This document shows positions 10,536-22,206 of a stretch of 64,000 nt of DNA, one piece after another. Source of the stretch: Cheilinus undulatus. Lineage: Eukaryota; Chordata; Actinopteri; Labriformes; Labridae. The position numbers were made by a program, and so were the translations under genes. Position 1 is the stretch's first letter. Each line of letters begins with the position of its first letter. The notes under the pieces are model-generated. The model was given only the letters and a program-made list of their open reading frames with translations, was not told the origin of the DNA and did no database searches. The stretch lies in contig NC_054878.1 of assembly GCF_018320785.1 (NCBI RefSeq), positions 44,222,429 to 44,286,428 on the forward strand, in the 5' to 3' direction.

Positions 10536-11664
10536 CAGTGGTTTTCAACGTGTGTGAGAGTGAGCCTCCCCTAAGAAGAACTGATCCGTTCCGTGGACCC
10601 CCACCCACAAAAAGGATTCAAAATCTTTTTTAAATTAAACAACAACATTTCAAACATTTATGTCTAATCTTTAAGCATTTCTAACATTAATATATTTTGG
10701 ATATTTTGGTTTGCAAATGTCCTTCAACATCTGCCTTTCCCTCTTATTCAGTTATAATGCCATTAAAGACCCCTTTTACATATTTTTTTGGCCATTTTAC
10801 AACTTCTTTATGTATTTATTTTATTTATTTATTTGTCACGTGGGACAATGGACATTAATGGACATAAACATGTAAATGTGCCAGATTGTAGCCATAGGCT
10901 AATTTCCATCTGCAGTCCTCAGCAGGATGATGGTATATACAAGAAAAAAGCACTTTAAAAATCTACATAAGAATCACACAGCACCAAAACAAGACCACAT
11001 AGATGATACAATAAAATACAACGTACCATAGTTCTTTTTCCCCGTTTTTCCACTTTTATCCCATTTTTATCCTTTTTCACCTTTTTGCCCATTTAAGCTA
11101 TCTTTCATTATTAAATATCCCCTTTTTTCCCTTTTTTTTAACCTATTTTTGTGACATCTTTTTGCCACTTTTATCCCATTTTTTGCCCATTTAAACTACC
11201 CTTTGCCATTACATACCACTTATTCCCTCCTTTTTGCCCATTTTTGTCACTCTTGACTGCTTTTTTCCCATTTAAGTCACTTTCCACTCATTTTTTTTGT
11301 CACTTCTCACAAATTTTTGCTACTCTCTGACCATTTTCCCACATTTTCCCCCATTTTTTGCTGCTTTTTGACTATTTTTGCCACATTTAACTTATTTTTA
11401 TTGCTACTTCAAGCTGTTTTTGCCTCTTTTTACCTCTTAGATTGTGGCTCTTGCAGAGATATTTTTAATAATTTGGCTCTTTGGTTGAGTAACACTGCTC
11501 TATAGCATAGTCCCTATAGTAACTATAACTCTATCCATTTAGCTCAATGCACAGCAGAGGTTAGCAAAGGAAATCACCTTTTTTCTGGTTTATGGTTACG
11601 CACCTCCCCTGAAGCTCTGTGGCGCCCCCCAGGGGAGGCCTGCCTCACAATTTGAAAACCACTG
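10536..11664. mobile_element. hAT-type DNA transposon, non-autonomous (1129 bp)
   Basis: Terminal inverted repeats: it begins CAGTGGTTTTCAACG and its far end reads CAGTGGTTTTCAAATTG on the minus strand. It is flanked by perfect 8-bp duplications CTCTGAAA at 10528-10535 and 11665-11672. The interior is a T-rich minisatellite (11030-11440) with no transposase frame. Confidence 0.9.
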
Positions 11665-11672
11665 CTCTGAAA

Positions 11673-11955
11673 CATTGGTTCCCAGCCTGGGGTCCCGGAC
11701 CCCCCGTGGGGGCCACCAAAGATCTTATGAGGGCTGCGAAGCGTTTTCTGCTCTGAGGCTGCAAAATAAGATTTATAAATATTGACTAAAAACATGATAA
11801 AGCAGTTATTAAGTAGTTTCTGCAAATTTCTTGATAAGAAAAGCATGCACACGAGTTTTATCAGTGAAACTGTTGATTTTTTATGGCAGTGTGTCACTAT
11901 TTCTTCTCTCTTGGGTCCTGGGGGGGCTCCAAGGATAAACAGTTGGGATACACTG
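11673..11955. mobile_element. Second hAT element abutting the first (283 bp)
   Basis: Begins CATTGGTTCCCAGCCTGG and its far end reads CAGTGTATCCCAACTG on the minus strand. The left flank is the shared CTCTGAAA (11665-11672) and the right flank is CTCTAAAA (11956-11963), 7 of 8 identical. It is shorter than the neighbour and belongs to a different hAT family. Confidence 0.75.
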
Positions 11956-11999
11956 CTCTAAAATATACAGACAACAAACATTTTTAGTCAAATTTTGTC

Positions 12000-12540
12000 A
12001 TATTTGGCTGACAGACAGGTTGCATATTTTTCATCTAATTGTCTCCTGAATTTTCGTTTCATTTTTGACAAGTTAGAGATCAAAGGTTATCAAAAGCTTA
12101 AATTTTCGCCACAGGACGAAAAATCTTTTTCCCCTTTTCTGCAGTCTTCCAGGAACCGTTGTTACACACAACTCTGCAGCGCTCATGCCAGTCATCAGCA
12201 AACCTGACAGGATTGATCACACATTGATCCATCCATGCATTGATATCATTATTTTGTCTCAGCGCCCCCTTCTGGCAGTTGAACTATTACTTTTTTTTTT
12301 CAAACATTCAGCCCCCACACACCATTCAACCTTTGGCTTATGGTTTTGGGTCTGCTTACCATCAAACCCACTAAAAAGTCTCTAGGACCAAAAACCCAAC
12401 AGGAAGTCCAACAGCTGCATCTCAGTTTCATAATAATGCATTTTTGATTTTGCCAAATGGCTTTAAGCTGTTGTAACTTTTACATTATTCTGTGTTCTTG
12501 TACAGGTCGTACCACCTGACATGGAAACATTCCTGCCTGT
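12000..12540. other. No gene seen
   Basis: Non-coding sequence; short open frames here lack any recognisable domain or composition signal. Confidence 0.4.
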
Positions 12541-12714
12541 GAAGAGTGAAACTAACAAAAATGAAATGATAAAAATGGAGGTGATAAAAACAAATGTGAG
12601 TTGAATCATGAAGTGATAAAAATGCATTTTCATTTAATAAAAAGAAAATGATAAATTATCAGTTGACTTGACTAATTTGAGGTTGATTTGATGATGTGGC
12701 TAATTTATCATTAA

Positions 12715-12930
12715 GAATGTTTTCATTCATTATTTATTATTAACATTTCCATTTAGGCCTCAGAGGTGGAAGTAACAAAAAGTCGTAATGAAAATTAAGG
12801 TGATGAAAATGCAGTAATTTGAATTATTAAGCATCAAAAATGCATGTAAATTAAAATGTTAGGTGATGAAAATGTTTGTGAATTGAAAATAAAATCCAGT
12901 AATTTAATTATCCCCATTTATCATGTATAG
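12715..12930 (+). repeat. Direct duplicate R, copy 1
   Basis: Shares TTTCATTTAGGCCTCAG-type text, GAATTATTAAGCATCAAAAA and ATCCCCATTTATCAT-type text (the copy here begins TTTCCATTTAGGCC) with 13745-13925. The two copies lie about 980 bases apart in the same orientation and bracket a T-rich minisatellite. Confidence 0.65.
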
Positions 12931-13239
12931 TGTGTAAATTTTCTGAATTCCACCTTGAAAAAAGTTTGAGCTTCTACTCCGGTCTGCACTCAAATGTCTC
13001 AAACGTCAGCAGCAGTGATGGAGGTTTTTAAAGACTTCTGGGTTTTATTTCATCTCTGACTTACCGTTAGGGAACTTTTGAGGTTAGAAGTTGATGGTAG
13101 TGATTGTTAATGTTTACAGTTTCACGGAATTTGACATGAATTTGTACATTTTCTTTTTTGTTGTTTTTGGAGTCGAGAAACTCTGAGCGCAGCCAGATGA
13201 ATAAAGCCAGAGAACTAGAGACACTCCTGACCCCATCCA

Positions 13240-13670
13240 CCCAGACCAGGGCACCATTTTTGCCACAGTTGTCCCATTTTTGACTCTTTTAACCCATTAT
13301 TGACACTTCAAGACCATTTTTCACCATTTTCCCACCCATTGTACCCTACATAGTCATTTAATTGCCACTGTTATCCATTTTTTGTCCCTTTTTCCCACTT
13401 TTTAACTGCTTTTCAACATTTTCCTGCCTATTTTTATCTTCCTTAGCCCATTTTTACTTCTGCCATCCCATTTTAACCCCATTTTTGCTACCTTTATGTC
13501 TTTTTTGCCACTCTAAATCAATTTTGGGTCACTTTTTAACAGCTTTTCACCCTTTTCCCACCCATGTTTGCCCCTTTCTGCCTTTCATATTCCTTTTTTG
13601 CCACTTGTGACTCATTTGGGCTACCCTTTTTCCACTTTGCACTCCTTTTTTCGGCCAGTTTTTAGCCAAT
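13240..13670. repeat. Degenerate T-rich minisatellite
   Basis: Same CCATTTTTGCC / CACTTTTTAAC motif family as at 6120-6665. It lies between the two direct R copies. Confidence 0.7.
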
Positions 13671-13744
13671 TTGTATCTTATGAATAGTGGCTTATTTATC
13701 ATTTTGATTTTTTTTATTTATAATTTTCCATTAACAGTGCAAAC

Positions 13745-13930
13745 ATTTTCATTTAGGCCTCAGGGGTGGCAGTAACAAAAAGCCATAATAAAAATTAAGG
13801 TGATGAAAATGAAAGTAATTTGAATTATTAAGCATCAAAAACGCATGTAAATTAAAATATTAAGTGATGAAAATTTTAGTGATTTAAAAATAAGATCAAG
13901 TTATTAAATCATCCCCATTTATCATTTACA
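13745..13930 (+). repeat. Direct duplicate R, copy 2
   Basis: About 85-90% identical by eye to 12750-12930, with the same order of motifs. Confidence 0.65.
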
Positions 13931-15512
13931 TTGTGTAGTAAATGCCCATCATGGCCCCCTTGCTTGCACCCCCTGACTTTTTTAGGGTTTGAGATTCCAA
14001 ATAGGAAATTAGTTATATTGTTCAATGAAATGTTTTCAAACAAATAAGGCTTTAGAGACAAAACTGGATCAGCACAAAATACACACGTCATGTCATTGAC
14101 CGGTTTAATGAAAAATGTTTCAGCTTGGAACAGCATTGGAAAAAATACACAACAGAACAAAGTGACAGGACAATAAAACGATGTTTAAAAAGAAGCCATG
14201 ATTACTTACAGGATGTTTTGGTAGTTTTCCAGAGATCTTGAATTAATCCCAAGATAATGGAATAAACAAGTCAAGATATGAAGGAAACAACCATTCATTA
14301 TTAAAGGAAATCAGAGGACAGTAGATACAGTGATGTGTATCATCAATATATATTATATATATTATATATTTTATATTTGCTTCTTTTTTCCAGGCGCACA
14401 TTCACAACCCACCAAAAACTGCTCCTATACTACAGCTCCTTTCATACATGTCATTCTCTCTCTATCAGTAAAGGTGTAAAAACCTGTTAGACCAGCCAAC
14501 ATCTTGAGTCAAAGCACAGATCATCCTGGTCAAATGTTGCTCCAATGCAAGGCAAAGTTGGCCAGTCACCTTAATACTGGAGTCAAAGTGCTGGAGTATG
14601 GAGTCATTACAGTCGCAAACTTAAGAGAGCATGACTTTTCAGATTTTTCTTTAAACATTACTTAAAACCTTCCCTTGTTTTCAAACAAGTTTCAAATAAA
14701 ATTCAAGATGTGTTTCTGCCCTTGGATTTTTAATTTTTTTGGTGTGTGAACCAACCAACCAACAACAAACAGATACAGGATCGACCAATCACGTTATCTC
14801 TGCCTGTTGTTGCTGTGCTCTTCTCCAGGAGATAATTGCTTTGATCTTAGTCCCAAAATTCTATCACACACACACATAGTGAAAGTTTGAGAGCCAAAAA
14901 TCATCATGAAACTAACAGTCATTATTAAAAACTTGTGAAAGGGAATCCAGGAAAACAAAAAACAAAACAACAACAACAAAAAGCGGAATAATTTTTCTAT
15001 TTTTAAAGCAAAAATGAACTCTGTTATGATTTCTCAGAGAAATGCATAGCAACAACAGGCAGAGCAAATGTGATTGGTTCAGCCTTAGTCAAGTTTTTGG
15101 GACAATAATGACTCCATACTGGTTCCATCATTGTATTTGAAATGTAGTAAAGTGAAAGAAAACATGAAGAAATCATCCTAGAATAAAAGTCTAAAGGATA
15201 AAGATCACAAGTTTAGTGCTGGAGTACATTTGTTTGTTTTTCTTTAACACTGATAAAAGTCCAAAATCAATATTTTAACCAAGAAAAGGGAAAATTCTTT
15301 TGTTATTTGATTCTAAAAATCAATTCTGTGCCCAAACACAGGAGCCTAAAAATGAAGTTCAGCGGCAGGAAACAAAGAAACACAACAAGAGAGATATTAA
15401 ACTCACAGCTCAAAGCTCGACAAAAATAAAAAATGTTGATATCAGATCCACATCGGTCCTCCTGAAGTCCACAGTCCGTCTGATGAGTTTCCATATGTTC
15501 TGCAGGCGAGAG
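13931..15512. other. Mostly single-copy non-coding DNA upstream/downstream of mir-203
   Basis: No coding exon recognised. It includes an AT dinucleotide tract near 14340-14380. An imperfect inverted repeat lies at 14780-14818 and 15045-15082, with core TCTGCCTGTTGTTGCT and its complement with a single-base mismatch or so, separated by about 230 bases. On the minus strand this is downstream of mir-203 and could be part of its primary transcript. Confidence 0.4.
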
Positions 15513-15597
15513 TTCCTGGCTCTGACCCAGTGGTCCTAAACATTTCACAAACATGGACACAGCGCTGTTGAACTGTCGAGAACCACTGGACCAAAGA
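15513..15597 (-). ncRNA. mir203: microRNA mir-203 precursor hairpin
   Basis: On the minus strand the 3' arm at 15527-15548 reads GTGAAATGTTTAGGACCACT then GG, identical to vertebrate miR-203-3p through the first 20 bases, including the seed. The 5' arm at 15564-15587 begins AGTGGTTCTCGACAGTTCAA, matching miR-203-5p with a difference in the middle. The arms are separated by a 15-base loop (15549-15563), and the lower stem continues outward (CTCT...CCAGTGGT with ACCACTGG...AGAG). Arm order, spacing and both mature sequences fit. miR-203 is a skin- and epithelium-enriched microRNA; in mammals it represses p63 and promotes epidermal differentiation. Mature ends are inferred from the family, not from reads. 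Confidence 0.93.
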
Positions 15598-15638
15598 GGA
15601 GCAGCAGAGTGCACCGAGCCGTCACCACGGCCTCCTCG

Positions 15639-15645
15639 TTTTATA
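15639..15645 (-). promoter_or_regulatory. TATA box upstream of mir-203
   Basis: On the minus strand GGTATAAAACGAGG lies about 50 bases before the hairpin. A start about 30 bases downstream would fall near 15610, only a few bases ahead of the precursor. The surrounding 15600-15830 is GC-rich compared with its neighbourhood and contains E-box-like CAGCTG and CACGTG motifs. Inference from motif position only. Confidence 0.5.
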
Positions 15646-15829
15646 CCCTGATCCTCCTCAGACCGGTCCATCCGCTCCTCTGGGAGCGTGTGCGAGGCGG
15701 AGGGCAGCGTTACCTGTCGGACCAGCTGATGACACACCTGGGCTGTGCTCACGTGTGTTCAGTCTCGCCTCACCTGCTGCTCCTGTTTGCTCACTCACAT
15801 CCCGAGTCTGAGCTGTGGAGGTGAGGAAC

Positions 15830-16080
15830 CCGTTTAGGGATGCTGAAGAACCCCTAAAAATAACAAGAGCATACCAGACCAGATTTTAAAATCGGACCAG
15901 TATTTAGTAAATATCCACTTGTTCCCTGGCCAGTTTTAATAAATCGTAGCAATAATTGGCACTACTAACCCTAAGCCCGATTAAAGTTGAGTAAAACTTC
16001 AAATGAGTTTGTCTTGGTTGTAGTTGAGCATGGAGAGTAGAAAAAAGTGATATAAAAAGAAATAACTACTAAAATAAGTC
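15830..16080. other. No gene seen
   Basis: AT-rich spacer between the mir-203 upstream region and a hAT element. Confidence 0.4.
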
Positions 16081-16088
16081 ATTTCTAT

Positions 16089-16719
16089 CAGGGCTGAACG
16101 GTTTACAAAAATAATCTAATTGCGATTTTTTTTCCCAGATATTGCGATTTAATATGTGATTATTCTTGGGTTAATCTTAAGGTTTTTTTTGACAAAATCA
16201 AGCAATAAGTAATTTCATAAATAAGACCATGTGTATTGAAAACAATGAAATTATTTCCAAAGCAATTAATTCGTATTAGCATGAATCTGAATATGGGGGT
16301 ACAACAAGCTTTAAGCTATAAAGGAGGCGGCTGGGGTGGAGGAGGTGAGGCTGGCTACCAGCTGATCTCAGCTGGGGTATGACTTTCATGAACTAACGTT
16401 AGTTTTTATCAGTTTTAGATAGAATGAACTAACTATTTTGGCTCGCATTGCAAAATTGATGTCATTTGCTTTGTTTAAGGGCATTATCGTTTTTATGTCA
16501 CTCATTTTGATTAAGAAAAACAAACATAAAACACAAAAAGCAGGATTTTAGCAAAACAAAATTTTGACACTTAAATGTTTGCATAATGTTTATAAAATTT
16601 CTGCATTAAACTGTTATTCTGACACATTTTAAATTAAAAAGATATTGCAACTAATGCGATTTGAAAATTGCAATCAATTTTGAGATTTAATCTAATATGC
16701 GATTAATTGCCCAGCCCTG
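16089..16719. mobile_element. hAT-type element (631 bp)
   Basis: Starts CAGGGCTGAACG and its other end reads CAGGGCTGGGCAATTAATCG on the minus strand. It is flanked by perfect 8-bp duplications ATTTCTAT at 16081-16088 and 16720-16727. GCGATT-rich termini typify a common fish hAT family. No transposase frame. Confidence 0.9.
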
Positions 16720-17228
16720 ATTTCTATTAGGGTTGTCAGCAGTAGTGCAGGTATTTCCCTGTATATTCACTTTACTATACTATATTACTTAAAAAACTAA
16801 AGGTGATGTGATCAGGCAGGTAAAGGTGAACACAGAAAACAATGATGGCAACTTAATGATGATGATAATAAATCACTGTATATTCTGTTGAAAACATTTC
16901 CTTGGTGAAACAGAGAAGATCAGACGTCTAATCTGTGAATAAATTATGCACTTATCCATCTTAGAAGTAGTTATATGAACAGTGGCTCGCATTTGCTTGC
17001 TTAGCTTAAGCTAACAAGGCTAAGCTAGCCATGTAAAAGAATCTTTGTGATCAGCTGACAGTCAGCTGATGACAGTTATGGCCTCTTAGCTCCCACAGCC
17101 AATCACAGCTCTTTCTCTCTGCTGCTGCTGCTGCTGGAAAAGCCTCACCTCCTCCACCCCAGCCTCCTCCTTTATAGCATTAAGCTTGTTGCACCCTCAA
17201 ATTCAGATTCATGCTATTATGTTTTAAT
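16268..17228. repeat. Inverted repeat pair of about 80 bases
   Basis: 16268-16352 (GCATGAATCTGAATATGGGG through GGTGGAGGAGGTGAGGCT) reappears inverted at 17148-17228. The left arm lies inside the hAT element at 16089-16719 and the right arm outside it, so a second, truncated and inverted copy of a related element probably sits at about 17080-17230. Confidence 0.7.
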
Positions 17229-17463
17229 TTCATTTGAACTAATTAAATTGTATTCAGTGCACAGTGTCATTATTGTATCTATCCATATGGGGGCTTGTAG
17301 CAATGCACTTCCTGGAAAGTCAAAGCATGCTGCTTAGCTAACCCAGGGAGCATCTTTAGAGCAGATCCTTCTCCACCAACTAAAACTGTAGATCCAGAAC
17401 TACTACTTCTACTACATAAGTTAATGTAGCTAGTTAGCCTGAGCAATGTGAGCTTCAGCAAAC

Positions 17464-18021
17464 CAGTGTTAATTCTGGCAGCTAGTTTTAATTTTAGTTT
17501 TCTTTTTGTCTTTAAATGAAATGCATTTTAGTTTTAGTCACATTTTAGTCATTTCTATCCTTTCTAGCTTTAGTCTAGTTTTAGTCGACAAAAACTCAAA
17601 ACATTTTAGTCTAGTTTTAGTCTTTAAGAAGTCCTCACATTTTAGTCTTTACTTTTAGTCCAAGCATTTAATTTCTTGCCTAAATCTGGTACCAAATCAT
17701 GATAGTGTGTTCTCTGCACTCTGCCAGACTTGGGGTCCCTGCTTTCTACAGCTGAGAGGCAGAATAGATACAGCTGCACTGCATTTTATCAGATTTACCC
17801 ACAGTGGAGAAATATCACAGATTTATAATGTCTGACGAAAACTGCATTACATTTTAGTCAGTTTTAGTCATCTTGATGGAAACTAAACTTAGTTTTTGTC
17901 AGTTTTAGTCATCACAGATCTGTTTTGTTAGTCTTAGTCTAGTTTGTGTCATGGAAAAAAGGCTGTCGACGAATAGTTTTAGTCATAGTTTTTGTCGACG
18001 AAATTAATAGAATTAACAGTG
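17464..18021. mobile_element. MITE rich in TTTTAGTC units
   Basis: Ends CAGTGTTAATT (left) and CACTGTTAATT (right, minus strand) form short inverted termini around an interior made largely of TTTTAGTC/TAGTTTTAGT repeats. No perfect target duplication is visible. A related TAGTTTTAGT-rich element with clear duplication lies at 25553-26110. Confidence 0.6.
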
Positions 18022-18175
18022 CACAAATAAAAATATGTTGTAATTTTTTGCATTAGGTGGTAATTTTTCTCAAATCAAAGTTACTTCAACAAAAACATTT
18101 TTACAGATCCAGTTTCATATTAACACGGGAGTCCTCCTCTGTTATCACCTGAACAGCTCTGTCATCTATTGATCT

Positions 18176-18335
18176 CAGTGGTCGACAGTAACAGAGTACG
18201 TTTACTTAAGTCCTGTGCTTAAGTACAGTTTTTCAGTATTTTTGCTTTACCTGAGTTGTTTTCTGGGGAAACTTTTAACTTTTTTCTCCACTACATTTCC
18301 ACAGACCCTTACATTACTCGCCACTGTTCCATGGT
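18176..18335. mobile_element. hAT MITE fragment, CAGTGGTSGACAGTAAC family
   Basis: Begins CAGTGGTCGACAGTAACAGA and contains TTTCTCCACTACATTTCCAC, hallmarks of a very common fish hAT MITE. Only one end is present. The same family supplies the right end of the insertion at 50345-50501. Confidence 0.6.
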
Positions 18336-19823
18336 CTGATTGGTGAGATGATAAACTCTGCTTGTGTGGTTTGTCTACGTGAGTTGCCGTACCTGTATTT
18401 TGCCACACATCTCCGCCCTTTAGTTTACAACCAATAATCTAATGTTAACCAGCAGAATCAAAGCTAATTTGTCAAGATAACAGGGCATCATCATGTTAAA
18501 TCTTAACTGCTAAAGGCTCACCTGACCTGCTAAAGACCAAACCTGTCTGAGGTTGATGTCAGTAATGGAAACTGGCAGGAAAACTTTAATTTTAAAACTA
18601 AAATTCAAATGTTTTTTTTTAATTGTAATCATATATGGATAATAATTTGACTGATGAATATGCAGAGTATGGTGTTTGACGGTATCATGTAGTAGGTTGT
18701 TTTGGAAACAATGTTTGTCGGCTCACCTGTGACTCACCTGACAACGCTGCTGCTGATAAAAGAGGTCAGATCGGTTCATCATCACACACAAGAATGCAGC
18801 TCAGCTGGTCACTTCCTGTTCGCCTGAAACACACTAGGTACGATCAAAACAAGCTGGGTAGGACAGCTGGAGGTAAGACTGGTCTGATCAGTTTAAATGA
18901 AGCTTCCTCTTACTCTAACCTAGCTAGATCGCCATGGCAACTCATCACCTGGTTAGAGGGAAAAACACAAAATGGCACAAAAAGTTCCTTACTATAGGGA
19001 TGAAAAATGAAAAATAAAACCTTCTTGTGAAAACCACAAATTTTAAAATCCTGTAAATGTACGAAAAAGTAATTTTTAGAAACACTTCTAAATGACATGA
19101 TACTTTTCCTCTCGAAATCAGTTTAGCACCTGTACTTTAGGGCCATTAGAAACATGCACAGGAAAACTTTGGTTTTAAAGAATTACTGTAAAAATGTTCC
19201 AGTTAACATCAACTTTTAAACATTCACTCCAGAAATTAAAGGGTAGTGGTGGACGTTTTTCTGTTGAATATTTATAGAAAAACATTTATTTACTAGGTTT
19301 AAGAGTAAAAGCTTATAGAGCTGGGACCATCAACGCCATTCTGTGGAGGGCAGACATTGTAACAAACTAAAACAAAATCAAAATTTTGGTCTAATTAATG
19401 TATTCTTGTAAAAAATGTTGTTCCTTTCCTTCCAAAATTAAAGAAACTTTGAGCCCTTAACAGTGAGATCAGTCCCTATCACCTATACTGCAGCCAGCCA
19501 CAAGGGGGCGATTGAGATATTTTAGCCCTATATCTCTGAAGCCCTCATGATCACTGATAGGCTGACGTGACTGGCCAAAAACACCTGCAGGAAACAGATC
19601 GTCTGTGTAGATTCTCAGAAAGGAAAACTGCCCTCTCAAAGAGGCTTATGTGAAATACCGACACAAAAACAGCAGCTTTAATCCAGATAATAATGATAAT
19701 AATGAATAATTATACTTGTGTGCTCCTTGTTTGATAAGTTGCCTGGTCAAACATTTTATACAAACTTGGAAAAAAAAAAGTTATGCAGTGGAAGGCAGTT
19801 TTTCTTTTTAAAATGATCTGAAG
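18336..19823. other. No gene seen
   Basis: Non-coding. Short open frames (for example 18794-18997) have no domain signal or splice context. A poly-A stretch lies near 19770. Confidence 0.4.
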
Positions 19824-19827
19824 TTAA

Positions 19828-21026
19828 CCCTCAGGCATCACTTTAATTTACCACCCTTTAAAGCCAATGATGACAAAAATGTCCACTTCCAAAAAAATCT
19901 GCTATAAAAATTTAACAGATTCATATTTTTTCTGCTTTTTCTGCATAAATCTCTTAAACAACTTCAGCTGTGCTCAGAACTACCAAACATTTAATCATTT
20001 TGAGGAATTTAACCCTTTAAATGTCAGTTTGATTACTTAAAGACCAAAAAATGTGGTTTGAATGGGAGTCAGTGGGAAGTTTTTGTCCACAAGTGATTCA
20101 AAAGGGTAGTAAATTTTAAATCTGATGCTACACAAAAACTAATGATGCATCTAAGTCAATATTTTGGCTAATGTTTGACAGACCCAGGACTGATTAAAAA
20201 AAAAAAAAAAACAGCCCCCATCCCCCAACATTTGTTATCTGGAAAATAATTACTGTTTTGTGTGTGTTTTTTTTTTAGAAAAATTATGACCATCCTGTAA
20301 TCACACTGGCATTTAAAGGGTTAAAATCCTGAAAATTATTCAATAATCAATTGTTTTGTTTAGAACTGAAGTTGATCAAAAGATTTGGCCCAAAAAAGCA
20401 GAAAAAAATATTAATGTTTACTATTTTTATTGCCGTTTTTGGAAGTGGACGTTTTTGTCCTTAATGACTCAAAAGGGTAGTAAAAATAAAATCTGAAGTT
20501 GCACAAAAATTATAAATGGGTCAAAGTCTGTATTTTGGCTACTCATTGACATGTCCACGCTGGATTTAGAAATAACACCCCAGCCATCCAACATTTGGTT
20601 TAAGGGAGATATCACATTTTTTCACTTTTTTCATAAAAACAACATTGACTTTAAGTAATCAAACTGGCATTTAAAGGGTTAAAATCCTCAAAATGATTGA
20701 ATGTTCGGTAGTTTTGAGCACAGCTGAAGTTGTTTAAGAGATTTATGTAAAAAAGTTGAAAAAAAATATGAATCTGTGAAGTTTTTATAGCAGATTTTTG
20801 GAAGTTGACATTTTAGTCCTTAATGGCTTTAAAGGGTGGTAGATTAATTTCACAGTGTTCCCCTGACCTATTAGAGAAATTTCAATTTCAATTAAAAAAT
20901 TTGCCTAGAAAGAAACTCCGTTGCAAAAAAATTTGACGATATGCACTAACACAGCCAAAATGGTGAGCAGAGAAAGAGGAAAAATCTGTCCAAATGGACA
21001 GAAGTGTCCCTAGTGATGCCTGAGGG
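19828..21026. mobile_element. piggyBac-type non-autonomous element (1199 bp), palindromic with internal tandem units
   Basis: Flanked by TTAA at 19824-19827 and 21027-21030, the piggyBac target. Terminal inverted repeats read CCCTCAGGCATCACT at both ends. Inside, the left arm (19855-20060) is the inverted copy of the right arm (20650-20850). A unit containing CTCAAAAGGGTAGTA recurs directly near 20096, 20466 and (variant) 20830, a period of about 365 bases. No transposase frame. Confidence 0.85.
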
Positions 21027-21030
21027 TTAA

Positions 21031-22205
21031 TAATTCTCTGAGGGCAAAGATGAGGGCCCTGGACCTACAGAAGATTTATGTCAAACATGAGCAGGCACAT
21101 GCAGCCAGCACTTTCACTTTTTTTTTTAAATTTTAAAGCTACAAACTTTCACATTTTGATTTCTATTCTTTAATTGTATTCTTCTTTATTCCTCAGGGGT
21201 CTGAGTGTTGGTAAATTCATGGAGATTAAAAATAAAACACATCCTGAATAAACCGGTTAAACAGAGAGAGAAACTCTACAGACTCTCAGGAATGACAAGA
21301 ATGAAGACGACCCGCATCATTCAGCAGCAGGGTGTGTACGTGAAAGCGTGGGTCTGTATGCGGGCGTGTGTTCCCTTTGTTTACTCTAAAGGAAAGGTAT
21401 TTCTGTCAGCGCCACTTAGTGACGCACCTCTGTGCTCCGCCCACTTCCACTCTTCTCTTCCTGTTCGGAATCAGGACTCGCATCATAAGACGTTTTACAG
21501 AAATAATAAACTGTTATTTTTTGTTTGGATGATTTTTTTTTCTACATTGAAGAAGAAAATCAGCTTAAGTGCCGATGCCACAGACCTTTTGCAAAGCATT
21601 CTGGGATGACTCATAGTGAAGCAGGAAGCTAGTGACAATCCTAACAGCTTTATTCCTCATGATGTGACACTCATCCATGATTACTGTTCAGTTAAATCAC
21701 CGCATGGAGAGCGGTTTTTATTGATGAAGTCTTCAATAGAAGATAACCAGCAGAGGTCCACTAGTTTGATGAGGCAGCACTCTGAGCGGGATGTACACAA
21801 GGAATCTAAATAAAATGCAGTTTTATATATTAAGTTGTTCTCTAAACTGTAGCTTTTGTGAAAAATCTAGAGAATAGAGGGCTCACATATTTCTCTTAAC
21901 TAAAATAAACAGAAAAAAACGATAGAGAGCCGTATTCTCCTTGTAGCAAATCTGTACGTCCACATCAGTGAAAGATGTTTCAAGTCTGTTTCTGGACAGC
22001 CTTGATAGAGGCCATGAACAAGACTAAACCTAAACCTAGTACATGGCTGACTGCAGCTATCTGCTGAAATGCCGGATTGAATTGTGTGTTCTGGCAGAGT
22101 GATTAGTGTTCGGGGTGTGTAACTGTGCTGTCCCTTATGCCTGTGGGCTGACAACTGAAGGATCCTAAAAGTTGAAAACATAACAGCCCTGTCGGCAGGA
22201 AACAG
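21031..22205. other. No gene recognised
   Basis: Open frames at 21205-21609 (134 codons) and 21616-21813 show no known domain, no splice context and no coding-like composition. I treat them as chance. Confidence 0.35.
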
Positions 22206-22206
22206 C

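Noticed and set aside
15303..15752. 149-codon minus-strand open frame
   Set aside because: It runs across the mir-203 hairpin and its TATA region and has no protein domain; the RNA gene explains the conservation.
21205..21609. 134-codon open frame
   Set aside because: No recognisable domain, composition is not coding-like, and there are no plausible flanking exons.
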